Shown piece after piece: positions 35,245 to 43,419 of a DNA stretch of 64,000 nt (the first letter of the stretch is position 1; each line of letters opens with the position of its first letter). The position numbers and the translations under genes are program-made. The DNA lies in the NCBI RefSeq assembly GCF_001189235.2, contig NZ_LFIP02000008.1:240897-304896 (forward strand), given 5' to 3'. Source of the stretch: Bradyrhizobium embrapense. Its GTDB lineage: Bacteria; Pseudomonadota; Alphaproteobacteria; Rhizobiales; Xanthobacteraceae. A model generated the notes under the pieces. It was not told the DNA's origin, did not search any database, and worked only from the letters and a program-made list of their open reading frames with translations.

Positions 35245-35778
35245 ATGCACGCCCGAGCCGAGTCCGCGGCCTCTTGGCCCGAGGAGATTTTTTCGATTTT
35301 GCAGCGCTTCGAGGTGCGTCAGGTGCCCTATGTGCCGGACGCCGGGCATTCCGAACTGATCGAGCGCGTACTGGGATCGTCTTCGATGCGCGGCATTGCG
35401 CTAACCACCGAGGAGGAGGGCGTGGCGCTGCTCGCAGGCGCCTGGGCCGGCGGCCAGCGCGGCGTGCTGCTGATGCAGTCGAGCGGGGTCGGCAATTGCA
35501 TCAATATGCTGTCGCTGGTGCAGATCTTCCGCCTGCCGTTCCTCACCCTGGTGACGATGCGCGGCGAGTGGGGCGAGTTCAACCCCTGGCAGGTGCCGAT
35601 GGGCTCGAACACCCAAGGCATTCTCGAATTGGCGGGGATCAAGGTGCTGCGCGCCTCGCGTCCGGACGAGGTGCGCGAGGTCGTCGAGGCCGGCGCGGCG
35701 CAAGCCTACAACGCCTGCACGCCAACCGCCGTGCTGCTGTCGCAGCGTCTGATCGGGGCAAAGGTCTTCACCAAATGA
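35245..35778 (+). CDS. TPP-dependent decarboxylase, alpha (PYR-domain) subunit
   Basis: 177 residues: a stand-alone pyrimidine-binding domain of the type in sulfopyruvate decarboxylase ComD or phosphonopyruvate decarboxylase. The conserved glutamate that activates TPP lies in ALTTEEEGVALLAGA (about 56-58), and GEWGEFNPWQ and MGSNTQGIL are typical of ComD-like proteins. It overlaps the beta subunit by four bases (ATGA). The reaction would be decarboxylation of a small 2-oxo acid such as sulfopyruvate or phosphonopyruvate; which one is not decidable here. Confidence 0.8.
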   Translation: MHARAESAASWPEEIFSILQRFEVRQVPYVPDAGHSELIERVLGSSSMRGIALTTEEEGVALLAGAWAGGQRGVLLMQSSGVGNCINMLSLVQIFRLPFLTLVTMRGEWGEFNPWQVPMGSNTQGILELAGIKVLRASRPDEVREVVEAGAAQAYNACTPTAVLLSQRLIGAKVFTK

Positions 35779-36365
35779 GCAAAGCCAATCTCCTCGACCG
35801 CCGCGCGGTGGTTTCCGAACTGCTCAGGGATCGCAAGGGCGCCTTCGCCGTCGGCGGCCTCGGCGCATCGACCTATGACATCGCCGCCGCCGGCGACCAC
35901 GACCGCAACTTCTATCTCTGGGGCGGCATGGGCGGCGCCGTGATGATCGGGCTCGGCCTCGCACTGGCCCAGCCGACGCTGCCGGTCGTCGTGATCACGG
36001 GTGACGGCGAGATGCTCATGGGCATGGGAAGCCTTGCGACCGTCGCGCTGCAGCAGCCGAAAAACCTCTCGATGATCGTGCTCGACAACGAGGCCTATGG
36101 CGAGACCGGCGGCCAGGCCAGCCATACCGGCGGAACCGCCGATCTCGCGGGTGTTGCCAAAGCCTGCGGAATCGCCGATAGCCGCGCGATCAGCACGATG
36201 GCCGAGGTCGAGGCTTTTGCGTCGTCTTTGCAAGATGTTACGACCGGACCACGGTTTGCCAGCGCGAAGATCGATGGGACCAATCTGGAGCGCGTGCTGT
36301 CCAGCCGCGACGGCACCTACATCGTCAACCGCATCAGAGGGTCGATCGGCCACACTCCAATTTAA
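35775..36365 (+). CDS. TPP-dependent decarboxylase, beta (PP-domain) subunit
   Basis: 196 residues: the diphosphate-binding half, with the TPP motif GDGE (76-79) running to LDN (103-105), NEAYGETGGQASHTG and GGMGGAVMIGLGLA. Together with the preceding gene it makes an alpha-beta TPP enzyme of the ComDE type. No phosphonate or sulfonate genes are adjacent, so the pair could serve another 2-oxo acid. A TetR/RND efflux operon starts right after it. Confidence 0.82.
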   Translation: MSKANLLDRRAVVSELLRDRKGAFAVGGLGASTYDIAAAGDHDRNFYLWGGMGGAVMIGLGLALAQPTLPVVVITGDGEMLMGMGSLATVALQQPKNLSMIVLDNEAYGETGGQASHTGGTADLAGVAKACGIADSRAISTMAEVEAFASSLQDVTTGPRFASAKIDGTNLERVLSSRDGTYIVNRIRGSIGHTPI

Positions 36366-36406
36366 AGTAGCTCTCGCGGTGCAATAGAACCTTGACTTTT
36401 GGTAAA

Positions 36407-36422
36407 GTGAGTGATTACTCAC
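36407..36422. promoter_or_regulatory. TetR operator, perfect 16-bp palindrome
   Basis: GTGAGTGATTACTCAC has six-base perfect arms around GATT. It lies 7 bases before the TetR start and downstream of TTGACT (36392-36397), so it overlaps the -10 region and start site. This is the geometry of autorepression, and would put the whole efflux operon under the TetR protein. Confidence 0.75.
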
Positions 36423-36429
36423 GACCCAA

Positions 36430-37131
36430 ATGTCGACCTTACGCATGACGAGTGACTTGCGGCGTCAGTTGATCCTGAGCGCCGCAAAGCGGTGTTTCGC
36501 CCGCAACGGCTTTGCCGGCACCACGACCAAGAGCGTGGCGGCCGCGGCTGCCATTTCAGAAGGGCTGCTGTTCAAGCACTTCCCATCGAAGGCGGCTCTC
36601 TACGCCGAGATTCTTGCCGAGGAGTGCGAGGCGGATCCCGATCTCGTGCATCTGCTCGGCCAGGAGCCGTCGACTGCGACGCTGGTTGAACTGGTGCAGG
36701 GCATGGTCGGCCACTTCATGCAGTTGCGCGACGCGCCGGACCAAGAAGAGGCGCAGCGGATGCGGCTGATGGTGACGAGCCATCTCGACGATGGCGAGTT
36801 TGCGCGCCTGCTCTACGACAAGGTCGGCAAGCTGATCGGCCCGACCTTCGCTGCCTCGCTCGAGCGCGCGATCGCCGCCGGCGAGGCGACGCGGATCGGC
36901 GACGAGCCGCTCAACCTGTTCTGGTTTGCGCACCATACCGTGCTTATGGGCGCGCTGACGCAGCTGCCTGCGACACCATGTCTCCCCTATGGCGATGCCG
37001 CTGCGGCCGAGCGGCAGCTCTGCCAGTTCATTCTTCGCGGCATCGGACTTACCGAAGCCGCAATTTCAACTCATTTGGGCCGCCAGCCGTCGCCGAGCGC
37101 AGGACCGTCGGTAACTGCAGAAAGTGCATGA
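36430..37131 (+). CDS. TetR family regulator of the RND efflux operon
   Basis: 233 residues. HTH near residues 10-55 (LSAAKRCFARNGFAGTTTKS, EGLLFKHFPSK), ligand domain after that. It is immediately followed by the adaptor and pump genes with a one-base gap, and a perfect palindrome covers its own promoter, so it probably represses the operon until a pump substrate binds. Proximity of promoter elements to the ATG suggests a very short leader. Confidence 0.9.
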   Translation: MSTLRMTSDLRRQLILSAAKRCFARNGFAGTTTKSVAAAAAISEGLLFKHFPSKAALYAEILAEECEADPDLVHLLGQEPSTATLVELVQGMVGHFMQLRDAPDQEEAQRMRLMVTSHLDDGEFARLLYDKVGKLIGPTFAASLERAIAAGEATRIGDEPLNLFWFAHHTVLMGALTQLPATPCLPYGDAAAAERQLCQFILRGIGLTEAAISTHLGRQPSPSAGPSVTAESA

Positions 37132-37132
37132 C

Positions 37133-38326
37133 ATGAATATTCAGACCGAAAGCCACATCTCGGGGCAACCGATCAAGGAGAAGCAGGCCAAGCGTCCCGT
37201 CCGTCTGGTGCGCTGGTTCATCATCGTGGGATTGTTGCTGGCCCTGCTGGTCGGCGCGCTGGTCGGCTTCAACGCCTTCCGCAGCCACATGATCGCGCAG
37301 TTCTTCGCCAACAATAAGCCGCCGCCGTCGAACGTCTCGGTCGCCGAGGCGAAGACCGAGGTGATTCCGAACCTCTTGACCGCTGTCGGCGATCTCGTCG
37401 CGGTGCATCAGGTCAACGTCACCAGCGACGTGTCGGGGCGTATTACCGAGATCCTGTTCACGGCGGGCAGCCATGTGAAGGCGGGAACGCCGCTGGTCCA
37501 GCTGTTCGATGCTCCGGAGCAGGGCGACCTTGCCAACTACAAGGCGCAGGCGACCGTGGGCGAATTGCAACTCGATCGTGCCAAGCAACTCGCGTCGCGC
37601 CAGTTCGGTCCGCAGTCGACCGTCGACACGGCGCAGGCCGCTTACGACCAGGCCAAGGCGGGCATCGCCAAGACCGAAGCCCTGATCTCGCAGAAGCTGG
37701 TGCGTGCACCGTTCGAGGGCGATCTCGGCGTGCGCCAGGTCGAAGTCGGCCAGTATCTGACGGCCGGCACGCAGATCGTGTCGCTGACCGACCTGTCGGT
37801 GCTGTATGCGAACCTGACCGTGACCGAGAAGCAGAGCTCGCAGATCAAGGTCGGCCAGCTCGTGCGGGTCGCAGTCGACGCCTATCCGGGGCGCACCTTC
37901 GAGGGCAAGATCACGACCGTCGAGCCGCAGATCGCGACCGAGACCCGCAACATCCGGGTGCAGGCCACGATCCAGAATCCGGACAGCATCCTCAAGCCCG
38001 GCATGTTCGCGACCACCACGATCGTGATGCCCGAGAAGCCACCCGTCGTGACCATTCCCGAAACCGCGGTTGACTACACGCTGTACGGCGACTCGGTGTT
38101 CCTGATCACGGAGAAGAAGGGCGACGACGGCAAGACCACGCTGACCGCCGAGCGCACCTTCGTGAAGACCGGCAATCGTGTGCAGGGCCGCGTCGAGATC
38201 CTCAAGGGCCTGAAGGCCGGGGACAAGGTCGTGGCCGTCGGCCAGATCAAGCTGCAATCGGGCATGCCTGTCGAGATCTCGAAAGATCCGGCGCCGCCGG
38301 TTCCGGCCGAGCCGCCGCGCTACTGA
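37133..38326 (+). CDS. RND efflux periplasmic adaptor (membrane fusion protein)
   Basis: 397 residues. N-terminal anchor helix (about 28-52), then lipoyl/barrel-sandwich halves (VTSDVSGRITEILFTAGSHVKAG and LVRAPFEGDLGVRQVEVGQYL), a helical hairpin between them, and a beta-barrel domain ending TGNRVQGRVEILKGLKAGDKVVAVG. It links the inner-membrane pump to an outer-membrane channel. The ATG at 37133 is preferred to a GTG at 37124. No TolC-like gene is in the operon, so an outer-membrane channel must come from elsewhere. Confidence 0.9.
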   Translation: MNIQTESHISGQPIKEKQAKRPVRLVRWFIIVGLLLALLVGALVGFNAFRSHMIAQFFANNKPPPSNVSVAEAKTEVIPNLLTAVGDLVAVHQVNVTSDVSGRITEILFTAGSHVKAGTPLVQLFDAPEQGDLANYKAQATVGELQLDRAKQLASRQFGPQSTVDTAQAAYDQAKAGIAKTEALISQKLVRAPFEGDLGVRQVEVGQYLTAGTQIVSLTDLSVLYANLTVTEKQSSQIKVGQLVRVAVDAYPGRTFEGKITTVEPQIATETRNIRVQATIQNPDSILKPGMFATTTIVMPEKPPVVTIPETAVDYTLYGDSVFLITEKKGDDGKTTLTAERTFVKTGNRVQGRVEILKGLKAGDKVVAVGQIKLQSGMPVEISKDPAPPVPAEPPRY

Positions 38327-38343
38327 TCTTCACAATCTGAACT

Positions 38344-38365
38344 CGGAGGGCCGGTTGGCCCTCCG
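38344..38365. terminator. Intercistronic hairpin between adaptor and pump genes
   Basis: CGGAGGGCC and GGCCCTCCG form a perfect nine-pair stem with a GGTT loop, 18 bases after the adaptor stop and 45 bases before the pump start. There is no T-run, so it more likely acts as a partial attenuator or RNA-stability element that lowers pump relative to adaptor. Confidence 0.6.
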
Positions 38366-38409
38366 CCACATGTTGCCGCAACCGGCAGACAACACGAATC
38401 GAGTTGGCG

Positions 38410-41400
38410 ATGGCCTTCACTGATATTTTCATCAAGCGCCCGGTGCTGTCGGTCGTCGTCAGCTTGCTGATCCTGTTGATCGGCTTGCGCGCGGCGATGG
38501 TGCTGCCGATCCGGCAATATCCGAACCTGTCGAATACCGTCGTGACGATCACGACGTCGTATCCCGGCGCGTCGCCGGAGCTGATCAACGGCTTCATCAC
38601 CACGCCGATCGAGCAGGCGGTCGCGTCGGCCGAAGGCGTCGACTACATGACGTCGAATTCGGTGCTCGGCACCTCGACGATCCAGGTCTACGTCAAGCTC
38701 AATCACGATCCGAACCAGGCACTCACCGAAGTCCTCGCCAAGGTCAATTCGGTCAAATATCTGATCCCGAAGGAAGCCTTCGATCCGGTCGTGACCAAGG
38801 CGACCGGTGACACCATCGCCGTGATGTATCTCGGCTTCTCCAGCGAGGAGCTGACCGGATCGGCGATCTCGGACTATCTGACCCGCGTCGTGCAGCCGGT
38901 GCTCTCGACGGTCGACGGCGTCGCATCGGCCGACATCCTCGGCGGCCAGACCTTCGCGATGCGCGTCTGGCTCGACCCGACCCGGATGGCCGGACGCGGC
39001 GTGTCGCCGAACGACGTTGCGGCCGCGATCGCAGCCAATAACTTCCAGGCGGCCGCCGGCCAGACCAAGGGCTTCTTCATCGTCTCCAACGTCTCGGCCA
39101 ATACCGACCTGCAGAACATCGATCAGTTCAAGCGAATGATCGTGAAGGCGAAGGACGGCGGCTTCGTGCGCATCGAGGACATCGCGACGGTGGAGCTCGC
39201 GGCGCAGTCGACCGACGCCAGCGTCGCCTTCAACGGCGAGCATGCGATCTTCATCGGCATCAAGGCGACGCCGCAGGGCAACCCGCTGACCCTGGTGAAG
39301 GGCGTCCGCGCGCTGTTCCCGGACCTCGAGCGCAACCTGCCGCCGTCGATGAAGATGAAGGTGGCCTACGACTCCACCAAGTTCATCCAATCGTCGATCG
39401 ACGAGGTCGAGAAGACGCTCACCGAAGCGGTCCTGATCGTGGTCGTCGTCATCTTCCTGTTCCTGGCCTCGCTGCGCTCGGTGATCATCCCTGTCGTCAC
39501 CATTCCGCTGTCGCTGGTCGGCGTCTGCATCCTGATGCTGGCCGCAGGCTTCAGCTTCAACCTGCTGACGCTGCTGGCGATGGTGCTGGCGATCGGTCTC
39601 GTGGTCGACGACGCCATCGTGGTGGTGGAGAACATCCATCGACATCTCGAGGAGGGCCTGCCACCGGTGCAGGCATCGCTGAAAGGTGCGCGCGAAATCG
39701 TCGGTCCGGTCATCTCGATGACGATCACGCTCGCCGCGGTGTACGCGCCGATCGGCTTCCTCGGCGGCGTCACCGGCACGCTGTTCCGCGAATTCGCCTT
39801 CACGCTGGCCGGCTCGGTGATCGTGTCGGGCGTGATCGCACTGACGCTGTCGCCGATGATGTGCTCGGTGTTCCTCAAGAGCGCTGAAGAGGGCCGTTTC
39901 GCCAAGCTGGTCAATCGCGTGTTCGGCGCGGTGACGCGTGCCTATGGCCGCCAGCTCGACCGTTCGCTCGACTACCGCCCGATCACGGCCCTGTTCGCCG
40001 TGACCATCCTGGGCCTGGTCGGCTTCCTCTACATGCACATCCAGAAGGAGCTGGCGCCGCAGGAGGACCAGGGCATCGTGTTCGCGGTGACCAAGGCGCC
40101 GAAATACGCCAACATCGACTACATCGATTTCTACGGCGACAAGATGGACAAGGAGTTCCAGAAGTTTCCCGAAACCGACCTGCGGTTCATCCTGAACGGC
40201 ATCACCGGTCCGCAGGGCGGCTTCGCCGGCATGCTGCTCAAGCCGTGGGATGAGCGCAAGCGCTCGGCCCAGACGCTGCAGCCGCTGGTGCAGGCCGAGC
40301 TGTCGAAGATCGAGGGCGTCAGCGCGTTCGCGTTCAGCCTGCCGCCGTTGCCCGGCGGCCCCGGCGGTCTTCCGGTGCAGATGGTGATCTCTTCGACCGC
40401 CGGCTTCCAGCAGGTGTTCGACCAGATGAACAAGCTGAAGGAAGCCGCGCGCAAGAGCGGCCTGTTCATCGTCACCGACAGCGACCTCGACTTCAACCAG
40501 CCGGTGGTCCGCGTGAAGGTCGATCGCTCCAAGGCGAGCGACCTCGGCATCACCATGCAGTCGATCGGCGGCGCGCTGGCGACGCTGCTCGGCGGCAACT
40601 ACGTCAACCGCTTCAACCTGGAAGGACGCTCCTATCAGGTGATCCCGCAGGTGCCGCGCGCCGCCCGCCTCGCGCCGGAATCGTTCGACAACTATTATGT
40701 GCCGACCGCGACCGGGCAGCTGGTGCGGCTGTCGACCGTGGTTTCGGTCGAGACCGGCGTCGATCCGAACGCGCTGACCCACTACAACCAGCTCAACTCG
40801 TCGACCTTCCAGGCCGTGCCGATGCCCGGCGTCTCGATGGGCCAGGCGGTCGAGTTCCTGCAGGGTGAAGCCAAGAAGCTGCCGTCCGGCTTCAGCTACG
40901 ACTTCCTCGCCGACTCCCGGCAGTACGTCCATGAAGGCAACCAGCTGCTGGTCACCTTCGCGTTCGCCATCATCATCATCTTCCTGGTGCTGGCGGCGCA
41001 GTTCGAGAGCCTGCGCGATCCGTTCGTGATCATGATCTCGGTGCCGATGGCGATCGTCGGTGCCCTGATCCCGCTGTTCTTCGGCGTTGCCACCATGAAC
41101 ATCTACACCCAGGTGGGCCTCTTGACGCTGGTCGGACTGATCACCAAGCACGGCATCCTGATGGTGGAGTTCGCCAACGAACTGCAGCTCAACGAGGGAC
41201 TGGACCGCCGTTCGGCGATCGAGATGTCGGCCCGGATTCGCCTGCGTCCGATCCTGATGACGACGGCGGCCATGGTCACCGGCCTGCTGCCGCTGCTCAC
41301 GGCCTCGGGCGCCGGAGCGGCGAGCCGCTTCTCGATCGGACTCGTCGTCGTCACCGGCATGACGATCGGCACGCTGTTCACCCTGTTCGTGCTGCCGATG

Positions 41401-41511
41401 GTCTACACCGTGATCGCGACCGACCACCAGGCCGCCGCCCGTTCGGACCGCGCCAAGCAGATCGCCGACTACGAGCTCGAAGGCCGCGGCGGCGCCTTGA
41501 AACCGACCTGA
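38410..41511 (+). CDS. RND efflux transporter, inner-membrane pump (HAE-1/AcrB family)
   Basis: 1033 residues, the normal AcrB/MexB size. The family start FTDIFIKRPVLS, two large periplasmic loops, and the proton-relay Asp pair in GLVVDDAIVVVENIHRHLEEG (TM4) are present, as are the C-terminal KHGILMVEFANEL and GASLAEA-equivalent RRSAIEMSARIRLRPILMT segments. It exports drugs or toxic small molecules with the adaptor encoded upstream, powered by protons. Confidence 0.93.
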   Translation: MAFTDIFIKRPVLSVVVSLLILLIGLRAAMVLPIRQYPNLSNTVVTITTSYPGASPELINGFITTPIEQAVASAEGVDYMTSNSVLGTSTIQVYVKLNHDPNQALTEVLAKVNSVKYLIPKEAFDPVVTKATGDTIAVMYLGFSSEELTGSAISDYLTRVVQPVLSTVDGVASADILGGQTFAMRVWLDPTRMAGRGVSPNDVAAAIAANNFQAAAGQTKGFFIVSNVSANTDLQNIDQFKRMIVKAKDGGFVRIEDIATVELAAQSTDASVAFNGEHAIFIGIKATPQGNPLTLVKGVRALFPDLERNLPPSMKMKVAYDSTKFIQSSIDEVEKTLTEAVLIVVVVIFLFLASLRSVIIPVVTIPLSLVGVCILMLAAGFSFNLLTLLAMVLAIGLVVDDAIVVVENIHRHLEEGLPPVQASLKGAREIVGPVISMTITLAAVYAPIGFLGGVTGTLFREFAFTLAGSVIVSGVIALTLSPMMCSVFLKSAEEGRFAKLVNRVFGAVTRAYGRQLDRSLDYRPITALFAVTILGLVGFLYMHIQKELAPQEDQGIVFAVTKAPKYANIDYIDFYGDKMDKEFQKFPETDLRFILNGITGPQGGFAGMLLKPWDERKRSAQTLQPLVQAELSKIEGVSAFAFSLPPLPGGPGGLPVQMVISSTAGFQQVFDQMNKLKEAARKSGLFIVTDSDLDFNQPVVRVKVDRSKASDLGITMQSIGGALATLLGGNYVNRFNLEGRSYQVIPQVPRAARLAPESFDNYYVPTATGQLVRLSTVVSVETGVDPNALTHYNQLNSSTFQAVPMPGVSMGQAVEFLQGEAKKLPSGFSYDFLADSRQYVHEGNQLLVTFAFAIIIIFLVLAAQFESLRDPFVIMISVPMAIVGALIPLFFGVATMNIYTQVGLLTLVGLITKHGILMVEFANELQLNEGLDRRSAIEMSARIRLRPILMTTAAMVTGLLPLLTASGAGAASRFSIGLVVVTGMTIGTLFTLFVLPMVYTVIATDHQAAARSDRAKQIADYELEGRGGALKPT

Positions 41512-41536
41512 GCCCTCCAAGCTCATGCTCGCAGGG

Positions 41537-41570
41537 AAGGCGGCACTGGCGAAAGCCACTGCCGCCTTTT
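41537..41570 (+). terminator. Rho-independent terminator of the efflux operon
   Basis: AAGGCGGCACTGGC, a GAAA tetraloop and GCCACTGCCGCCTTTT make a 14-base stem with a single mismatch, followed by a short T-run, starting 26 bases after the pump stop codon. Confidence 0.85.
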
Positions 41571-41616
41571 CTTCGTCTCGTGCTAGCCTCGCCGCAAAGA
41601 TTGGGAGGAAGCAGGC

Positions 41617-42360
41617 ATGGCGAGCGAATTTGCGGCGGGCAATTACCGGTTCATTCCGGCCGTGTTCCAATATTCAAGCGGTGCGCAGGCCAACGCTGGG
41701 TATGAGATCGAGCGGGTGCGCTTCGATCGCCTGGTGCCGCTTGCGGCAGGCTTTGCGCGGATTGCGGCCTACATCAAGGACGCCGGCCGGCCGCTGACCT
41801 CGTTCTGTGCCTGCGAGCTGCGTTCGCCGGCAGCCTTCACCGAGGACGGCTTCCGCGCCTTCAACCAGCACTATGTCAAGACGCTCGCCGAATGGGGCCT
41901 GTTCGACGGTACTATCAATCCGGTGGCGCGCAGCAATGTCTGTCCCGAGATCGATCCGCCGGCCGAGCCGTCGTTCCACGCGTTCTCGTTCACGCGGCCG
42001 AGCACGAGCACGTCACCGTCCTTCGTGATCGCCGGCGGCGCCGAGGCACGCAGCGGCACGGCGAGCTACCCCGACCGCATCGTCTGCTATCGCGATCTCA
42101 GCCCCGGCGCGTGGCGCGAGAAGGTCCGCTTCACTGCCAGTGAGATGGAGCGCCGCCTTGCCGAATTCAGCTTCGGCTGGCAGGACACGACCGCGGTGCA
42201 GGCCTACACCGTGCACGACATCCATCCCGTGCTCGCCGACGAACTGGTCCGCCGCGGCGCCACACGCTCGGGCCTGACTTGGCACTTCTGCCGGCCGCCG
42301 GTGATCGATCTCGAATACGAGATGGATTGCAGGAGGGTGCTGCGCGAGGTGGTGGTTTAA
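41617..42360 (+). CDS. RidA-like protein of uncertain function (possible aminomuconate-type deaminase)
   Basis: 247 residues, starting with an AGGA-type site (GGGAGGAAGCAGGC) upstream. Two regions, LTSFCACELRSPAAFTEDGF with FNQHYVKTLAEWG and a C-terminal FGWQDTTAVQAYTVHDIHPVL, look like tandem RidA/YjgF folds in which a substituted Arg-site would bind a carboxylate. CnbZ-type 2-amino-5-chloromuconate deaminases are the nearest known proteins I can suggest, but this is a recollection of pattern, not a demonstrated homology. Isolated behind the terminator of the efflux operon. Confidence 0.5.
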   Translation: MASEFAAGNYRFIPAVFQYSSGAQANAGYEIERVRFDRLVPLAAGFARIAAYIKDAGRPLTSFCACELRSPAAFTEDGFRAFNQHYVKTLAEWGLFDGTINPVARSNVCPEIDPPAEPSFHAFSFTRPSTSTSPSFVIAGGAEARSGTASYPDRIVCYRDLSPGAWREKVRFTASEMERRLAEFSFGWQDTTAVQAYTVHDIHPVLADELVRRGATRSGLTWHFCRPPVIDLEYEMDCRRVLREVVV

Positions 42361-42389
42361 GTCGAGAGGCAGTTGATTTTGCCGGTCCC

Positions 42390-42489
42390 GTCATCCTCAG
42401 GGACGAGGGGAGCGAGCCTCGAAGGATGCACGGCCCGGCTGGTGGCCGCCGACCCTTCGAAACGCGCGTTCCGCGCTCCTCAGGGTGAC
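42390..42489. repeat. Intergenic inverted repeat, GTCATCCTCAGG family
   Basis: Left arm GTCATCCTCAGGGACGAGGG with TCGAAGGAT inside; right arm ends GCTCCTCAGGGTGAC and has the inner CCTTCGA complement. It separates convergent transcription units (RidA-like gene and the long minus-strand transporter operon), a place suited to a bidirectional terminator. Confidence 0.65.
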
Positions 42490-42524
42490 GGGGAGAGGAT
42501 AGGCGCTCGCTGTGGTACGACCCA

Positions 42525-43415
42525 CTACCGCGCCTTCGGATCGAGCGCGTCGCGCAGACCGTCGCCGACGAGGTTGAACGACAGCACGACCAGGAAGATC
42601 GCGAGCCCCGGCCAGATCGCCATCCATGGCGCGCTGGTCAGGAAACGTTGCGCGGCGTTGAGCATGCTGCCCCAGGACGGCGCCGGCGGCTGCTGGCCGA
42701 GGCCGAGGAAGGACAGCGCGGCTTCGGCGATGATCGCGGCAGCGATCGACAGCGTGGCCTGCACCAGCAGCGCCGGCAGGATGTTGGGCAGGATGTGGAC
42801 CAGCGCGATGCGCCAGCGCGGATTGCCCATGGCGCGCGCCGCCTCGACATAATCCTCGACCTTGACGCTCATCACCTGGCCGCGGGTCAGGCGGATGAAA
42901 ATGGGTGTCGCCGAGACGCCGATCGCGATCATGGCGTTGCTGAGACTTGGGCCCAGGAACGCGGCGAGCGCAATCGCCAGGATCAGGAACGGGCAGGCCA
43001 GCATGGCATCGGTGATGCGGCTGATCAGCGCGTCGATGAAGCCGCCGCGATAGCCGGCGACGAGGCCGAGCGGCACGCCGATCGCAAGCGCGATGCCGAC
43101 CGAGATGACGCCGGCGAGCAGCGAGGCGCGGGCGCCGAACACGACGCGCGCGAGCACGTCGCGGCCGAGCTCGTCGGTACCGAACCAGTGCTGCATCGAC
43201 GGCGCCTTGCGCACCAGCGACCAGCTCGTCGCGACCGGATCGTAGGGCACGATCAGCGGCGCGAAGACGGCAAGCAGAACAAAGAGCGCGATCACGGCAA
43301 GGCCGAGCACGGCGCCCTTGCGCCGGATCAGCCGCCGCAAGGCGCGCCGTGCCGGGCTCTCCAGCGTCTCGGCGGCGGTAAGCGAAGCTTGTGTCCTGAA
43401 TACGGCGTCGGTCAT
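42525..43415 (-). CDS. Dipeptide-type ABC permease, DppC/GsiD-like (transporter 2)
   Basis: 296 residues. N-terminal OppC_N segment, six helices and the BPD loop (VEAARAMG, residues about 183-190). Last gene of a twelve-gene minus-strand run. It starts four bases after the DppB-like stop and pairs with it as a heterodimeric inner-membrane channel for peptides or glutathione-like substrates. Confidence 0.9.
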   Translation of the reverse strand: MTDAVFRTQASLTAAETLESPARRALRRLIRRKGAVLGLAVIALFVLLAVFAPLIVPYDPVATSWSLVRKAPSMQHWFGTDELGRDVLARVVFGARASLLAGVISVGIALAIGVPLGLVAGYRGGFIDALISRITDAMLACPFLILAIALAAFLGPSLSNAMIAIGVSATPIFIRLTRGQVMSVKVEDYVEAARAMGNPRWRIALVHILPNILPALLVQATLSIAAAIIAEAALSFLGLGQQPPAPSWGSMLNAAQRFLTSAPWMAIWPGLAIFLVVLSFNLVGDGLRDALDPKAR

Positions 43416-43419
43416 CCGG

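Noticed and set aside
38320..41670. A 1116-codon open frame antisense to the RND pump
   Set aside because: It mirrors the codon periodicity of the pump gene, is rich in His/Arg/Asp, has no ribosome site and no recognisable domain; a typical GC-driven shadow.
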